A DNA stretch of 64,000 bases. Origin: Candidatus Obscuribacterales bacterium. Its GTDB lineage: Bacteria; Cyanobacteriota; Vampirovibrionia; Obscuribacterales; Obscuribacteraceae. Location of the stretch: contig JAIETF010000037.1 in NCBI GenBank assembly GCA_019745415.1, forward strand, positions 1 to 64,000, written 5' to 3'. A program made the position numbers and the translations under genes. Below are positions 8,331 through 17,747 of the stretch, piece by piece. Position 1 is the first letter of the stretch, and the number at the start of each line of letters is the position of its first letter. The notes under the pieces were generated by a model. The model saw only the letters and a list, made by a program, of their open reading frames with translations. It was not told the DNA's origin and did not search any database.

Positions 8331-8870
8331 TTAAAAACGCTCGAAATTGTCAATTCTGTTGAAATGCAGAGTATACCTTTCCGGTTTTAGCTGATCTCCA
8401 GGAGTCATTAGGAACTTAATCCATTCGTCCAGCCATCTTCCACTAGATGTACTATTTAGGAACTCAAAAGCTTCGCGGAATCTAACGATCACCTCGTGCT
8501 AGAGCCTAACGCAAAACATGTCAATTGCTATACGTAACTCTTCTAAATTCACTTCGGTGTTGGCAGGCTCGGGACCTGAATCGTTCAATAGGAGCTTTTC
8601 TTTGCTCGATCGACAAACCTGCAGCATTCCGGGTCCGTCAACATGCCAAACAAATGCACGATGACGAGGCTCAAGCGCAGTAAGATAAAGTTTCAGCTGG
8701 GTTGCGAATTCAAGAACGGAGTTTGTTTTCTCAAAACTATGGTGGTAGCTAAAGTCGACACCATTCACTTCCAAGGTAAATAGGGAATTCGGAACTTGCC
8801 ACATGAATGCCTGAGGACAGCCAATCTCAGGGAGAAACCCTAGAAGCTCCTTTTTATCTTGAGGGCGCAT
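8331..8870 (-). pseudogene. Hypothetical gene with one in-frame amber stop
   Basis: The 123-codon ORF 8499-8870 ends in TAG (8499-8501), but the same frame then continues for 55 more sense codons to TAA (8331-8333). The continuation is clearly protein-like (FREAFEFLNS, RWLDEWIKFLMTPGDQLK, YTLHFNRIDNFERF). The simplest reading is a single protein of about 178 residues with a premature stop. Alternatives are amber read-through, or a separate small ORF from the GTG at 8490. No signal peptide or known motif. It lies in a decaying stretch next to the IS66 remnant, which favours a pseudogene. Confidence 0.6.
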
Positions 8871-9113
8871 TGTGTAGTCTATTTAATCACTATTGGTCAT
8901 CTCCAGTCCTTTCTAGAGTAGGGACGGCTAGTTGACTGGATATCCCATCTTATCTTCAAAGATTCTGCTTTACTTTTACTTTTAGCCGTAAATAAGAGGA
9001 TTACAGAGGGGAAAACGCAGGCTATGAACGAGGTAATCGCAAGTACCAATAGTCAAAAGCTCTTGGGGAAGGGACAATTTGGGAACCATGAATAGCTTAG
9101 CGAGAACCATGGT
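8871..9113. other. Intergenic
   Basis: No gene is supported. A possible 23-codon plus-strand ORF from the ATG at 9024 is too short to judge. An AACCATG...CATGGTT inverted repeat (9080-9113) overlaps the end of the following minus-strand gene and might act in its 3' end. Confidence 0.3.
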
Positions 9114-10184
9114 TCATTTATGCAAAGGGCGAGCTCTAAGTTCTCCATCAAGGTCTAGTAGTGAGTCTGGAAGTTTAGGGAAGATTGAAGCAAGTTGTTC
9201 TTCGGTTGCACGGTTACTAGACATTTTAATCTGTTGAGGGTAAGCATTACTGCGGAATTCATTTGGAATAAAGGAATGAATTTTCTTTGCCAAAGACTCG
9301 CTGAACCAAGCCAGCCATGTTTCATTTGCGGGAATTCCGTTCCAAAAGCCGTGTCTGTCGATTTTCCAGGTTGAAGCCGAGTAAGGCGCGTTCGGCACGG
9401 AACCAGCTTCCGAAACGATAACTCCGCCGTAAAAGCAGTTGAACTCTTGGCAGATCGACTGAAAGCATTTCTCTATTTTTATATCTTCAGCTTCCTGTAC
9501 AGGTACGTTTGCGATAGACATTTCGACCATTGCGCAAGCGTCATCGAGTTCATCGATATCTAGGTAGAACTCTATCTCGATACCAGCAGCCGAAGAGCGT
9601 GCGTAGAAGGTGTCGCAACCGTCCAGCACTCGCGAAAGCTGCTTCTCTTCTGACGATTTCCCGCTATAGGTAAAGTGCAGCGGTTCGCTCTGACCGCAAG
9701 AGATTGGGAAAAGCGGTGGAAAATATCGATGTACTTTTTCTAAAAACAAGGAAATCTTCTCTGCTGGAAGATTTTCCGAGTTAGTACACCAAAGTAGTGA
9801 AAAGGTGTGAGCAAGCGCGGAGCTGGGAGCAGCAGTGCTTGGAGTGTTCGACACTTGTGGATCTACTGAGAAGCCACCGTATTCTCCATGCAAGCGCTCT
9901 GCCAACGCCTGTAATACAGGTGGAATCGCGCATAAATCTCCCGGAACATCGACAGTTATGAGCCAGGAAGCTTCTCCTGTCTTGTCGCGTATCTTTTCCG
10001 GCTGCAATAGCTTTGTTGGTCCAAGCAGTATCAATGGATTTCCATCTTTATCAATAAAAACGCTTTCTTCCATCTTTGGGTCATTGCATTGACTGTGAAG
10101 GCTCAAGCCTAAGGCCATCAAACAAGCAGAAAGTTCTTTCTGTAGGATCTCGCGCTCAAGATAGATTTGCACTGTATAGCTCAT
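9114..10184 (-). CDS. Hypothetical protein
   Basis: 356 residues, soluble, with no recognised domain. The frame is open to a TTG at 10226, but ATG 10184 (MSYTVQIYLE) with AAGGAAA upstream is the better start. The N-terminal half (residues 1-110) and the segment after a Ser/Thr/Ala-rich linker (about 111-125) both show alternating strands and helices, suggesting two alpha/beta domains. Acidic overall. Downstream on the same strand is the amber-interrupted gene. Function unknown. Confidence 0.65.
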   Translation of the reverse strand: MSYTVQIYLEREILQKELSACLMALGLSLHSQCNDPKMEESVFIDKDGNPLILLGPTKLLQPEKIRDKTGEASWLITVDVPGDLCAIPPVLQALAERLHGEYGGFSVDPQVSNTPSTAAPSSALAHTFSLLWCTNSENLPAEKISLFLEKVHRYFPPLFPISCGQSEPLHFTYSGKSSEEKQLSRVLDGCDTFYARSSAAGIEIEFYLDIDELDDACAMVEMSIANVPVQEAEDIKIEKCFQSICQEFNCFYGGVIVSEAGSVPNAPYSASTWKIDRHGFWNGIPANETWLAWFSESLAKKIHSFIPNEFRSNAYPQQIKMSSNRATEEQLASIFPKLPDSLLDLDGELRARPLHK

Positions 10185-10394
10185 TAGATTGAGTTTCCTT
10201 AGAAATAGTGGACCTTTGACAGGCAAGCCATCGTTTCATTTGAAGACCGGCAACCTGTTGGCGCAGTCTCGGCATCCAAATGAGGCGATGGCTGCGCAGC
10301 AATCTGATATCATTTTAGCGAATTGCTGTCAATGTTAGAGAGCGCTGCCGTGATTGCTTCCGCTTGCTGAACAGGCTCCAGCTCTGCTCTGCTT

Positions 10395-11045
10395 TTGAAA
10401 AGGTTGAAAGCTTTGAGAAAACGAAATCTTCTAACCTCCTTGACTTTAGCTGTCTCTGCTGGGCTAGCCGTCTGTCTTTTTGTGCCGCGAGTGCGAGACA
10501 AGGTTTTTACTACCTGTCTCTGGCCCTGGTCTTTGCCGTGGGATACAACGGAGAATGAGCTGGCGCTGCTGAAGGAATTGTGCGAACCCGGAGATGTTCT
10601 TCTAGAATCTAACTTGCATGCATGGCAGTGGATAGTCTTGTCGCTCTTTGGGACGGGCACGGCTTGGGTTCATGCGGCCTTGGTAGATGGTAATAGAAGC
10701 TTGCTGACTGTTCATAAGAAAGCCATTGAGGCTGATTGGAGTCTCTATAGAGAATGGCGCAGCACTAGGTTGGCATTGATTCGTCCACCATACAAAGATG
10801 AAAGCAGCAGGGAAGCAGCAATCCACTTTGCCCGGCAAAGGCTGGGCACTCCATATGATCCTTCCTTTCAATCGCATTCAGGTAATTGTAATGGCTTGGT
10901 GGCTGAAGCCCTCAAATGCGCAGGTATCGCCGTGACATCTCGCAAATGCTGGGGGCGTGAACTTTATGCACCTGACTGTTTCTTGGAGATACCGGCTGCG
11001 CAGCTAGTTTGGACCAGTGACCGCGACCGTCGAAAGACTCGCTAA
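10395..11045 (+). CDS. YiiX/C92-like cysteine peptidase family protein
   Basis: 216 residues. A basic N-terminus and a hydrophobic segment (LLTSLTLAVSAGLAVCLF, about residues 11-28) suggest membrane anchoring. The rest matches the permuted NlpC/P60 (PF05708-like) pattern: a PGDVLL strand, a histidine in WVHAALV (about residue 92), and a cysteine in GNCNGLVAEAL (about residue 164) preceded by LGTPYDP. In the family these His and Cys form the papain-like active site; substrates may be peptides or acyl-lipids. The start is a TTG, without an alternative ATG. Family assignment is fairly good; substrate unknown. Confidence 0.7.
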   Translation: MKRLKALRKRNLLTSLTLAVSAGLAVCLFVPRVRDKVFTTCLWPWSLPWDTTENELALLKELCEPGDVLLESNLHAWQWIVLSLFGTGTAWVHAALVDGNRSLLTVHKKAIEADWSLYREWRSTRLALIRPPYKDESSREAAIHFARQRLGTPYDPSFQSHSGNCNGLVAEALKCAGIAVTSRKCWGRELYAPDCFLEIPAAQLVWTSDRDRRKTR

Positions 11046-11179
11046 CACCATGAAATCATGTGAAGATTCACTGATTGTCCTCGTCGTCACTGCCATTAAA
11101 TATGGTGGCTCATCATCATAGCTCATAAACTGGGCGCGACCGATATCTCCATTGAGCTCTATTTGTAATTTCTCTGAAC

Positions 11180-11188
11180 TGCTATAAT
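11180..11188 (+). promoter_or_regulatory. Extended -10 promoter for histidine kinase 1
   Basis: TGCTATAAT is a perfect extended -10 (TGn plus TATAAT). No well-spaced -35 is present, as is common for this class. Transcription would begin near 11195, about 73 bases before the start codon. Confidence 0.55.
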
Positions 11189-11267
11189 TAACCGGATTTT
11201 CTTACCAAACCGGCGGCACCTAGAGCGTTTTTACAGAGAAGTTTCGAGTCAGAGCTGATAACAACAG

Positions 11268-13049
11268 ATGTCACTGAAAATCTCGCAGAAATTCCTTATC
11301 GCAGTCTCTGTGCCTGTTATTTTTGAGTTGGCTTTAGTTGGAACTCTCGTATCGCTTTTGGGGCAAGCCGACGAGGCTCGTCGCAAAGAGCAAGAAGCGC
11401 GTGAGATGGCGAACAGAACTTATGCACTCATGGGTCTGCACGTCACGCGCCTCACTCAAATCGCTATCTATAAGAGCGTCGATAATGCCGAAGTGCGGGC
11501 GCAGGCAGCAATAACCGCACAGAAAATGCGTGATGAGATCGCCAAGATTCATGCTTTGGTGGCGCGAAATCCGCGTTGTAGCGCGACTTGGCAGCGGCTT
11601 GATGGTTTGGTCAAGGAAATCGGTGACGAACACGAGCAAGCTTTGCAGAAAATGCGAGGCGGGGACAAGGCTTCTGCGGCGCTTGCCTTTATGTCTATGC
11701 GGCGGCATTTTGACGAGCTCTTGCAAGCCACAGACGAACTTTCGGCTCAACAAGCTCAAATAGAGGGCGTCGATATCGCTCAGTATAGCGAGCTAATTAA
11801 GACAGTTCTCTATCTTTCAATCTTGCTTTCTGTCTTTACTGCCTTCGGCTTGGCTTATCTCTTCAACCGCGGCACCGCCAGTCGCCTTTCTGTAATCATG
11901 AAGAACACCGAGATGATCGCCGGTGGGCAGGCGCCGGTGGCTAGACTTAGTGGTGATGATGAGTTGGCTCGTATTGATGAGCTTTATCACAAAATGCATG
12001 AGTCTCTGGCAGTGTTGCGGCGCAGAGAGAGAGCAATTTTAGAGAATGTCGCCGATGTGGTTTGTTCGGTTGATAAAGATCTGCGCTTTACCGACATCAA
12101 TGCTGCAGCGTTCAAACAATGGGGCTTTGATGCTGAAAGCTTTTTGGGCGGGCGCTTGGTAGATTTGCTGGCACCCAATGATCGCGCTGAAGTGCATAAG
12201 AATTTGCGGCATGTAATCGAACGCGGAAAAGAAACTAATTTCGAGTGTGCCGTGCTCAAAGCAGACGGAACGCTCGCTGATACTGAGTGGTCTGTCACCT
12301 ATTCGGCTGAAGAAGAGTCGCTCTATTGCGTTATTCACGATATTACTAGTCGCAAAAATCTCGAGCGCATGAAAGCCGAATTTGTGGCTATGGTCAGCCA
12401 CGAGATTCGCACACCGCTTTCGTCTATACAAATGACTCATTCGCTCATCGAAAGCGAGTTGGCTGATAGTCTCGATGATTTTATGACTAGAAGTCTTGGG
12501 GCGGCTCAAGACAATATCAATAGGCTTATGGCTCTCGTCAATAATTTGCTTGATTTAGACAAGCTTGAATCTGGTCATATTGAGCTTTTGCCTGAGAATA
12601 TTGCGGCGGCGCAGATTGTTTCTACTGCTGTGAATGCTGTCGAGACGCTTTTTCTTAGCAAAAATATTGCCGTGTCGCATAATATCGATTCTAGTCTTAT
12701 GGTTGTTGCTGATAAAGAGCGCATTGTGCAGGTGCTAATCAACTTGTTGGGCAATGCCGTGAAGTATTCGGCGCCGCATTCGAAGGTCTCGGTGCGGGCG
12801 CGCAAAGAAGGACGCTTTGTCAGGTTTATGGTGACGGACAGCGGTCGCGGCATTCCCGAAGACAAGTTGCAGACTGTTTTTGAACGCTTCAGGCAGGTAG
12901 AGGCTTCCGACGAAAAAGTGCACAAGGGCGCGGGGCTTGGTCTGGCTATTTCTAAGGCGATAATTGAGAAGCATAACGGGAAGATAGGAGTAGATTCCAC
13001 TTTGGGAGAAGGTAGTACATTTTGGTTTACTCTGCCTATCGGCTCTTGA
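11268..13049 (+). CDS. HAMP-PAS sensor histidine kinase 1
   Basis: 593 residues. TM1 about 9-31, an extracytoplasmic helical sensor about 32-175, TM2 about 177-199, HAMP about 200-252, PAS about 255-362, then HisKA with phospho-acceptor His378 in SHEIRTP and a HATPase_c domain with N-box (INLLGNAVKYS), G1 (DSGRGIPED), F-box (FERFRQ) and G2 (GAGLGLAISK). All catalytic boxes are intact, so it should autophosphorylate. It is a close paralogue of the kinase at 14811 along its full length. The OmpR-type regulator at 13287 lies 237 bp downstream on the same strand and is the likely partner. The signal sensed is unknown. Confidence 0.92.
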   Translation: MSLKISQKFLIAVSVPVIFELALVGTLVSLLGQADEARRKEQEAREMANRTYALMGLHVTRLTQIAIYKSVDNAEVRAQAAITAQKMRDEIAKIHALVARNPRCSATWQRLDGLVKEIGDEHEQALQKMRGGDKASAALAFMSMRRHFDELLQATDELSAQQAQIEGVDIAQYSELIKTVLYLSILLSVFTAFGLAYLFNRGTASRLSVIMKNTEMIAGGQAPVARLSGDDELARIDELYHKMHESLAVLRRRERAILENVADVVCSVDKDLRFTDINAAAFKQWGFDAESFLGGRLVDLLAPNDRAEVHKNLRHVIERGKETNFECAVLKADGTLADTEWSVTYSAEEESLYCVIHDITSRKNLERMKAEFVAMVSHEIRTPLSSIQMTHSLIESELADSLDDFMTRSLGAAQDNINRLMALVNNLLDLDKLESGHIELLPENIAAAQIVSTAVNAVETLFLSKNIAVSHNIDSSLMVVADKERIVQVLINLLGNAVKYSAPHSKVSVRARKEGRFVRFMVTDSGRGIPEDKLQTVFERFRQVEASDEKVHKGAGLGLAISKAIIEKHNGKIGVDSTLGEGSTFWFTLPIGS

Positions 13050-13286
13050 ATGTGGGATTAGCTAGACAGTTGACTTCGCCAATGAGCTCATCTAGAGCTT
13101 TTATGCGATTGGTCAATTTTGCTGGTTTGCCTGTCTGTTTATTTGGCTGTTTGTTTTTGGTCCCTTTGTTTGTTTATTTGGCTGTTTATTCGCTGCTATG
13201 CAGCGTCTCTTGGTTGTTAATTAGTAGGCGGTGAATAGCTTTGAACTTTAGCGCGAGAGCAGAATTAAGAGCAATGGAGAGCGACT

Positions 13287-13976
13287 TTGGCTAAGATTCT
13301 CATTGTGGAAGATGATGTGCAGTTGGCTGAGCTGGTCATGCGCTGGTTGGGGCGCGAGGGGCACCTGGTCGAGCATGTGAAGAATGGCGGCGATGCGCTG
13401 CAGCGCTTGCGTTTCGACCCTTATGATTTGATTGTGCTTGATTGGAATTTGCCTGAAGTAGAAGGTATCGATATTTTGAAGACCTTTCGTCGCAATGGAG
13501 GCACTACCCCGGTTTTGATGTTAACCGGCAAGAAAGCCATAGAAGAGAAGCTTGAGGGCTTGGGGCAAGGGGCGGATGATTATCTGACCAAGCCCTTTGA
13601 TGGTCGTGAATTGACGGCGCGAATTGCTGTTCTGCTGCGGCGACCGACTGTGCTTTTGCCGATTGATGTGCTAAAAGTAGGCGACATTGAGCTCGATGCT
13701 AAGGCTCATAAGGTGACAAGGGGCGGCAGTTTGGTCAGTCTATTGCCCAAAGAGTTCGCCTTGCTTGAATTTTTTATGCGCAATGCCGGGCAGTACTTTC
13801 CTGCAGAAAAACTGCTTGCTCATGTCTGGCCTAGCGAGAGTGATTCGACTGTTGAGGCGCTGACCAGTTGTATCAAGCGTTTGCGGCAGAAGATCGACTA
13901 TTCTGGTTCTGAGTCTGTCATTAAGAATGTAAGAGGGGCGGGCTATGGGCTTTTTGTCGAGAACCAGAATAGTTGA
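13287..13976 (+). CDS. OmpR/PhoB-family response regulator 1
   Basis: 229 residues. Receiver domain 1-120 with acidic pair ED (8-10), phospho-acceptor Asp52 in VLDWNLP, Thr80, and Lys102 in DDYLTKPF. A winged-helix DNA-binding domain follows (about 130-225) with LLPKEFALLEFFM and the recognition helix region STVEALTSCIKRLRQK. All key residues are intact. The start is TTG 13287 with GGAG about 10 bases upstream. It probably takes phosphate from the kinase at 11268 and regulates transcription. Confidence 0.92.
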   Translation: MAKILIVEDDVQLAELVMRWLGREGHLVEHVKNGGDALQRLRFDPYDLIVLDWNLPEVEGIDILKTFRRNGGTTPVLMLTGKKAIEEKLEGLGQGADDYLTKPFDGRELTARIAVLLRRPTVLLPIDVLKVGDIELDAKAHKVTRGGSLVSLLPKEFALLEFFMRNAGQYFPAEKLLAHVWPSESDSTVEALTSCIKRLRQKIDYSGSESVIKNVRGAGYGLFVENQNS

Positions 13977-14032
13977 TGGGCTTGAATAGTGTGTGATTTA
14001 AACTGTCACAACAGTTCAAAGAGTCCAAAGAG

Positions 14033-14620
14033 CTATTTAGTAGAGTCTACTAATTCTAGGGCTGGTAGTTTTTGGGCGGCGCTGGCACCGGGTCCGGTGC
14101 GCTCAAAAGTAGGGTTGCGGCGCATGCCGGGCGGGGTGTAGCCTGTGACGGCGCCACATACAGCTTCGTCTACCCGTCTTCTGTCGCCGCCGTCGAGGCA
14201 TCTTTGATAGTCGCCTCTTTGGCTTGCTTCGGCTTCAGTCTGGGCCGCTGCGGTTGCTTGGCCGCGGTAGCGGTCGTCAGCACCTATACCTGAACTGGCT
14301 GGGGCTTCTCGGCGTCTGGCGGCGGCTTGTTCTCTGCCTTGGCGGGTGGCCGATTCTTGGGGCGTGTCATAGATGTCTCTGCCGTTGAAGACTATGTCGT
14401 CAACCTGGCGCTCGCCACCGACAGTGCGAAATCTGATTTCGGCACCACCCATGTCGCGGGTCCAGACACCAGCGGAGCTCGAGCGGGCGTTTTCGCTGTT
14501 GTCCCACAGTCGACGGGCAAACTGCAGTTGTTCTTCTCTGGTAAGTTCGCTGTTGACTATGCGGGTGACATTTTGTCCGGCGTTTACGGCCTCGACGGCT
14601 CTTTCTACACGATCGCTCAT
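14033..14620 (-). CDS. Hypothetical charged protein
   Basis: 195 residues, rich in Arg, Glu, Ala and Gly, no membrane segment. The frame opens further upstream, but ATG 14620 (MSDRVERAVE) with a GGAG motif ahead is the better start. The first 80 residues look ordered (helices RVERAVEAVNAG and TREEQLQFARRLWDN, then strands); the rest is low-complexity and probably disordered, with two cysteines (CLDGGD, VCGAV). The N-terminal helix pattern resembles the first half of the 35038-35358 product. It lies between the two histidine kinases on the opposite strand. Function unknown. Confidence 0.6.
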   Translation of the reverse strand: MSDRVERAVEAVNAGQNVTRIVNSELTREEQLQFARRLWDNSENARSSSAGVWTRDMGGAEIRFRTVGGERQVDDIVFNGRDIYDTPQESATRQGREQAAARRREAPASSGIGADDRYRGQATAAAQTEAEASQRGDYQRCLDGGDRRRVDEAVCGAVTGYTPPGMRRNPTFERTGPGASAAQKLPALELVDSTK

Positions 14621-14810
14621 GATATATGCTCCGCTGGTAAGAAAATTCAAAAGGGGCGTTTCATGGCTCAAAGATAAGGTGCCTTGGTTGGCAGGTAGTT
14701 GGCAGGAAGATTAATTGTTGGCTGCGCCGTGGTATGGCTCGTCTAGATGCTAATTGGGGAGATGTTAATTTAGTAGAGTTTGTTCGGTAGGCGGTACGGG
14801 AGTCGGCGGT

Positions 14811-16670
14811 CTGAAAATTCCCCATAAAGTCTTGATTCTTGTCACTGTACCGGTTGTCTTTGAGATCGGTCTGGTTACCTATATAGCCGGCTTATTTGAA
14901 AAGGTTGAGCAATCTAGAATTACCGCAGTAAAGCAGCGAGAGATGTCTAATCGGTTGTGTGCCATCATGTCTTTGCATGTGCGGCGCATTACCGAGGTTA
15001 TGGTGCGCAAGTTGGCTAGCCGCGAAGACATGATGGAAACAGCCTCGGAGCGAGAGATTAGAAAGAAGATTGGCGCTGAACTGGCGGTGTTGGATGCCCT
15101 GGCTCGCAGTTCTTCTGATGATGCCGTTATTTACCGTGATATGTCTGATAGTTTTCGCAAGATTGATATGCAGTTTACCGATGCCGCTGCTGCTTATGCT
15201 GCCGGGCAGTCGGGGCGGGCCAGCATTATTTGGGCAGGGGCGCAGAAAGATATAAACAGGCTGCTGGCTATGACCGAGAAGCTGACCACCGAGCAGCAAG
15301 AAGCGCAGAGGCGGTCATCTATAGAGTATGCCGAATATGACTGGCAACTGCGCACCGCCTTCAATTTGTCGCTTGTCTTGAGTGGCGCTCTGGCTTTCGG
15401 TTTGGCTGCTTATTTTAACTTTTCTACCACTAATCGATTAAAGAAGCTGATGAAAAATACTATCAGTCTCTCGGTCGGCAAGGCGCCGCCGGAGACAGTC
15501 TCTGGCGATGATGAGCTGGGTCAGATCGATAGGCTTTTTCATAAGATGTACGGCGACCTTTCGGTGCTCAGGCAGAGGGAGCGGGCGCTTTTGGACAATG
15601 CTGCCGAGGCGATTATTTCCATTAATACTGATTTGAAAGTCTGCGAGTTTAACCAGGCTGCTGCCCGCCTCTTCGGCGCCGACCACTCCGATGGTGATGG
15701 TGATGCTGCTAGAACTAGTTCTAGTTCGGGTGCAGGTTCTGGGGGCGCTCTTATGGGTGCCAATCTTAGGCTTGCTTCTTTGATTGCCGAAGACCATTTT
15801 GAGTCGGTGATCAATCGCTTTGAGGCGGCGGAGGCGGAAGATAGAGAGATACGTTTTGAGACGCGCATCAAGACCTTACAGGGCGAGCTGGTCGATACGT
15901 CCTGGTCGGTGACTTATTCTAGAGAGCAGATGTCGTTGTACTGCGTCATTCAGGATATTCGTGCGCGCAAAGAGCTGGAGCGTTTGAAGAGTGATTTCGT
16001 CAATATGCTCAGTCACGATCTGCGTACGCCACTGAATGCGGTGCAGGCTTCTCTAGAGATTGCTTCATCCGAGCATTTTCAGTTGCCGCCAGAAGTTAAG
16101 GTCTATCTAGATCGCGCTCAAAGCAACCTCGGTTTGTCGCTTTCGCTAATCAATCAGCTTTTGGAGCTTGAGAAGATGGAAGCCGGTATTGTCAGTCTTT
16201 CTCTGGACGGTGTCAGCAGTGCCGAGATTTATAACAAGGCTTGTCTTGCTGTTGTTTCTTTGGCTGAGAGTAAAAAGGTTGCAATTAAGCGTACTGGGCA
16301 GAATCTCGATTTTGTTGGGGACGCAGATCGGCTGGTGCAGGTGATGATTAACCTGCTTGGCAATGCGTTGAAGTTTAGCCCGAGCGGTAGCAAAATAACG
16401 GTAAGGGACGAACTGCGTCACGATATCGGCGGTCAAAATTGGGCACGCATCAGCATTACCGACCAAGGGCGTGGTATTCCAGTTGGTAAGTTGGGACAGA
16501 TCTTTGATCGCTTTCAACAAGTTGACCCTCAGGACGCGCGAGAAAAAGCCGGCAGCGGATTGGGTTTGGCTATTTGCAAAGCTATCGTGGAGGCTCATGG
16601 CGGTAGAATCGGAGTTTCGTCTAGTGAGGGCATAGGCAGCACCTTTTGGTTCGAATTGCCGCTTGATTGA
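14811..16670 (+). CDS. HAMP-PAS sensor histidine kinase 2
   Basis: Paralogue of the 11268 kinase with the same order: TM1, helical sensor, TM2, HAMP, PAS, HisKA (SHDLRTP, His402 counted from the CTG start) and HATPase_c (INLLGNALKFS, DQGRGIPVG, FDRFQQ, GSGLGLAICK). The PAS domain has an inserted Asp/Ser/Gly-rich low-complexity loop. No ATG, GTG or TTG exists between the upstream stop (14766) and a TTG at 14832 that would cut into TM1. CTG 14811 aligns with the paralogue's second leucine codon and has GGGAG 8 bases upstream, so I chose it. Its partner may be the divergently placed regulator at 17748, or regulator 1. Confidence 0.88.
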   Translation: MKIPHKVLILVTVPVVFEIGLVTYIAGLFEKVEQSRITAVKQREMSNRLCAIMSLHVRRITEVMVRKLASREDMMETASEREIRKKIGAELAVLDALARSSSDDAVIYRDMSDSFRKIDMQFTDAAAAYAAGQSGRASIIWAGAQKDINRLLAMTEKLTTEQQEAQRRSSIEYAEYDWQLRTAFNLSLVLSGALAFGLAAYFNFSTTNRLKKLMKNTISLSVGKAPPETVSGDDELGQIDRLFHKMYGDLSVLRQRERALLDNAAEAIISINTDLKVCEFNQAAARLFGADHSDGDGDAARTSSSSGAGSGGALMGANLRLASLIAEDHFESVINRFEAAEAEDREIRFETRIKTLQGELVDTSWSVTYSREQMSLYCVIQDIRARKELERLKSDFVNMLSHDLRTPLNAVQASLEIASSEHFQLPPEVKVYLDRAQSNLGLSLSLINQLLELEKMEAGIVSLSLDGVSSAEIYNKACLAVVSLAESKKVAIKRTGQNLDFVGDADRLVQVMINLLGNALKFSPSGSKITVRDELRHDIGGQNWARISITDQGRGIPVGKLGQIFDRFQQVDPQDAREKAGSGLGLAICKAIVEAHGGRIGVSSSEGIGSTFWFELPLD

Positions 16671-16715
16671 TTGAATGAATGATTGATTTAATGATTGCTG
16701 TTGGGGTTTATTAAG

Positions 16716-16795
16716 TGCTTTATTGCTTGATTTAATGCTTTATTGCTTGATTAATTGCTTTATTGCTCGATTAATTGCTTTGTGAATTGATTAAT
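16716..16795. repeat. 20-bp tandem array, four units
   Basis: Four consecutive 20-bp units of the form TGCTTTATTGCTTGATTAAT (16716, 16736, 16756, 16776); the last is the most diverged. There are no spacers. The array lies between the convergent genes ending at 16670 (+) and 16814 (-). Shorter TGATT-type repeats precede it. Confidence 0.9.
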
Positions 16796-16813
16796 TGGGT
16801 GCTTTTGAGACTC

Positions 16814-17650
16814 TTAGAGCATCACGGGCGGCGGGTTTAAATGTTCTGCAGGCACGGGCAATTGCGGTTCCCACATTTTTGCTGTTTTTTTCTTGGAAGA
16901 AAGAGTCTGGTTTTGCTGAGCGGTTGAGGTCGGAAGCGCTTGGTTGTATGTGCCGGCGAGAGTTTCGCTTTCCACCGGTTTTCTTTTGGCTTTGCGGGTT
17001 TTGCGAGATAGCACCGGATGCAGTATCAACTTGAGGCGGTTGACTAGTTCGATGCTTTCTCCGAAGTCGCAAAATAGAGAGCTTAACCATATATATTTGT
17101 TTTCTGGTTCGCTGGCAGCGCTCAAGATGACAACCGAGTGTTCGGCGTCGCTGCCCGGTTTTACTTGCACAGCCAGATAGGTGCTTAGATATTTGCCTTG
17201 TGACTTGAGCGCGACGAGCGATAGCCGATTCTCGTCCTTTTCTATTCTTTTGACGAGGCGATAATAACGCAGCTCGTCGTGCAACCGGACGAAAGCCTCT
17301 TGGGGCGGCAGTTCCATTTCGAGATTGAGTTCGTAGTGCGAGTCTCCGAAGCGTCCTCTCAGGGTGGTGGTGATGATATGAATAGTTATGGAAATCAGTG
17401 CCGCTACAATGGCACCATTGGAAATGGTTACCGAAAGCCAGGCAAAGAAGGCTGAGGTTTCAGATTCGGTTTCGTGCCAGAATGGTTGACCGGTGAGAAG
17501 ACCTAGCGGGGCGGCTAGCATGACTGGTACGTTCAGCAAAAGAGTAAGGGCAAGAGTAAGCAAGGCGGAGAGCGCGAGAATCTGCAACGGTGCCGACTTA
17601 TAGAGTTTGTTGTCACAGAGTGATTGGATGTGTTTTGGGGATGGTAGCAT
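16814..17650 (-). CDS. Two-TM membrane protein, hypothetical
   Basis: 278 residues. Two membrane segments (LQILALSALLTLALTLLLNV with the following Pro/Gly-rich turn, and ISNGAIVAALISITIHIITT) are followed by a cytoplasmic alpha/beta domain (about 95-205) and a Lys-, Pro- and Gln-rich disordered tail. ATG 17650 has AGGGAGAA upstream; the TTG at 17674 is weaker. It lies 97 bp behind response regulator 2 on the same strand and is possibly co-transcribed, so it may belong to the signalling block. No family recognised. Confidence 0.65.
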   Translation of the reverse strand: MLPSPKHIQSLCDNKLYKSAPLQILALSALLTLALTLLLNVPVMLAAPLGLLTGQPFWHETESETSAFFAWLSVTISNGAIVAALISITIHIITTTLRGRFGDSHYELNLEMELPPQEAFVRLHDELRYYRLVKRIEKDENRLSLVALKSQGKYLSTYLAVQVKPGSDAEHSVVILSAASEPENKYIWLSSLFCDFGESIELVNRLKLILHPVLSRKTRKAKRKPVESETLAGTYNQALPTSTAQQNQTLSSKKKTAKMWEPQLPVPAEHLNPPPVML

Positions 17651-17747
17651 GTTCGATTCTCCCTTGGCGCGCAAAATATGAGCAGACTGAGCGCCCTGAG
17701 CGGGTGCCGAGCCAGAGGCTTTTCTGCTTTGGTTGACTATTTATTGC

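Noticed and set aside
16716..16795. CRISPR array
   Set aside because: Units adjoin without spacers; no cas genes. The same holds for the arrays at 60027 and 60906.
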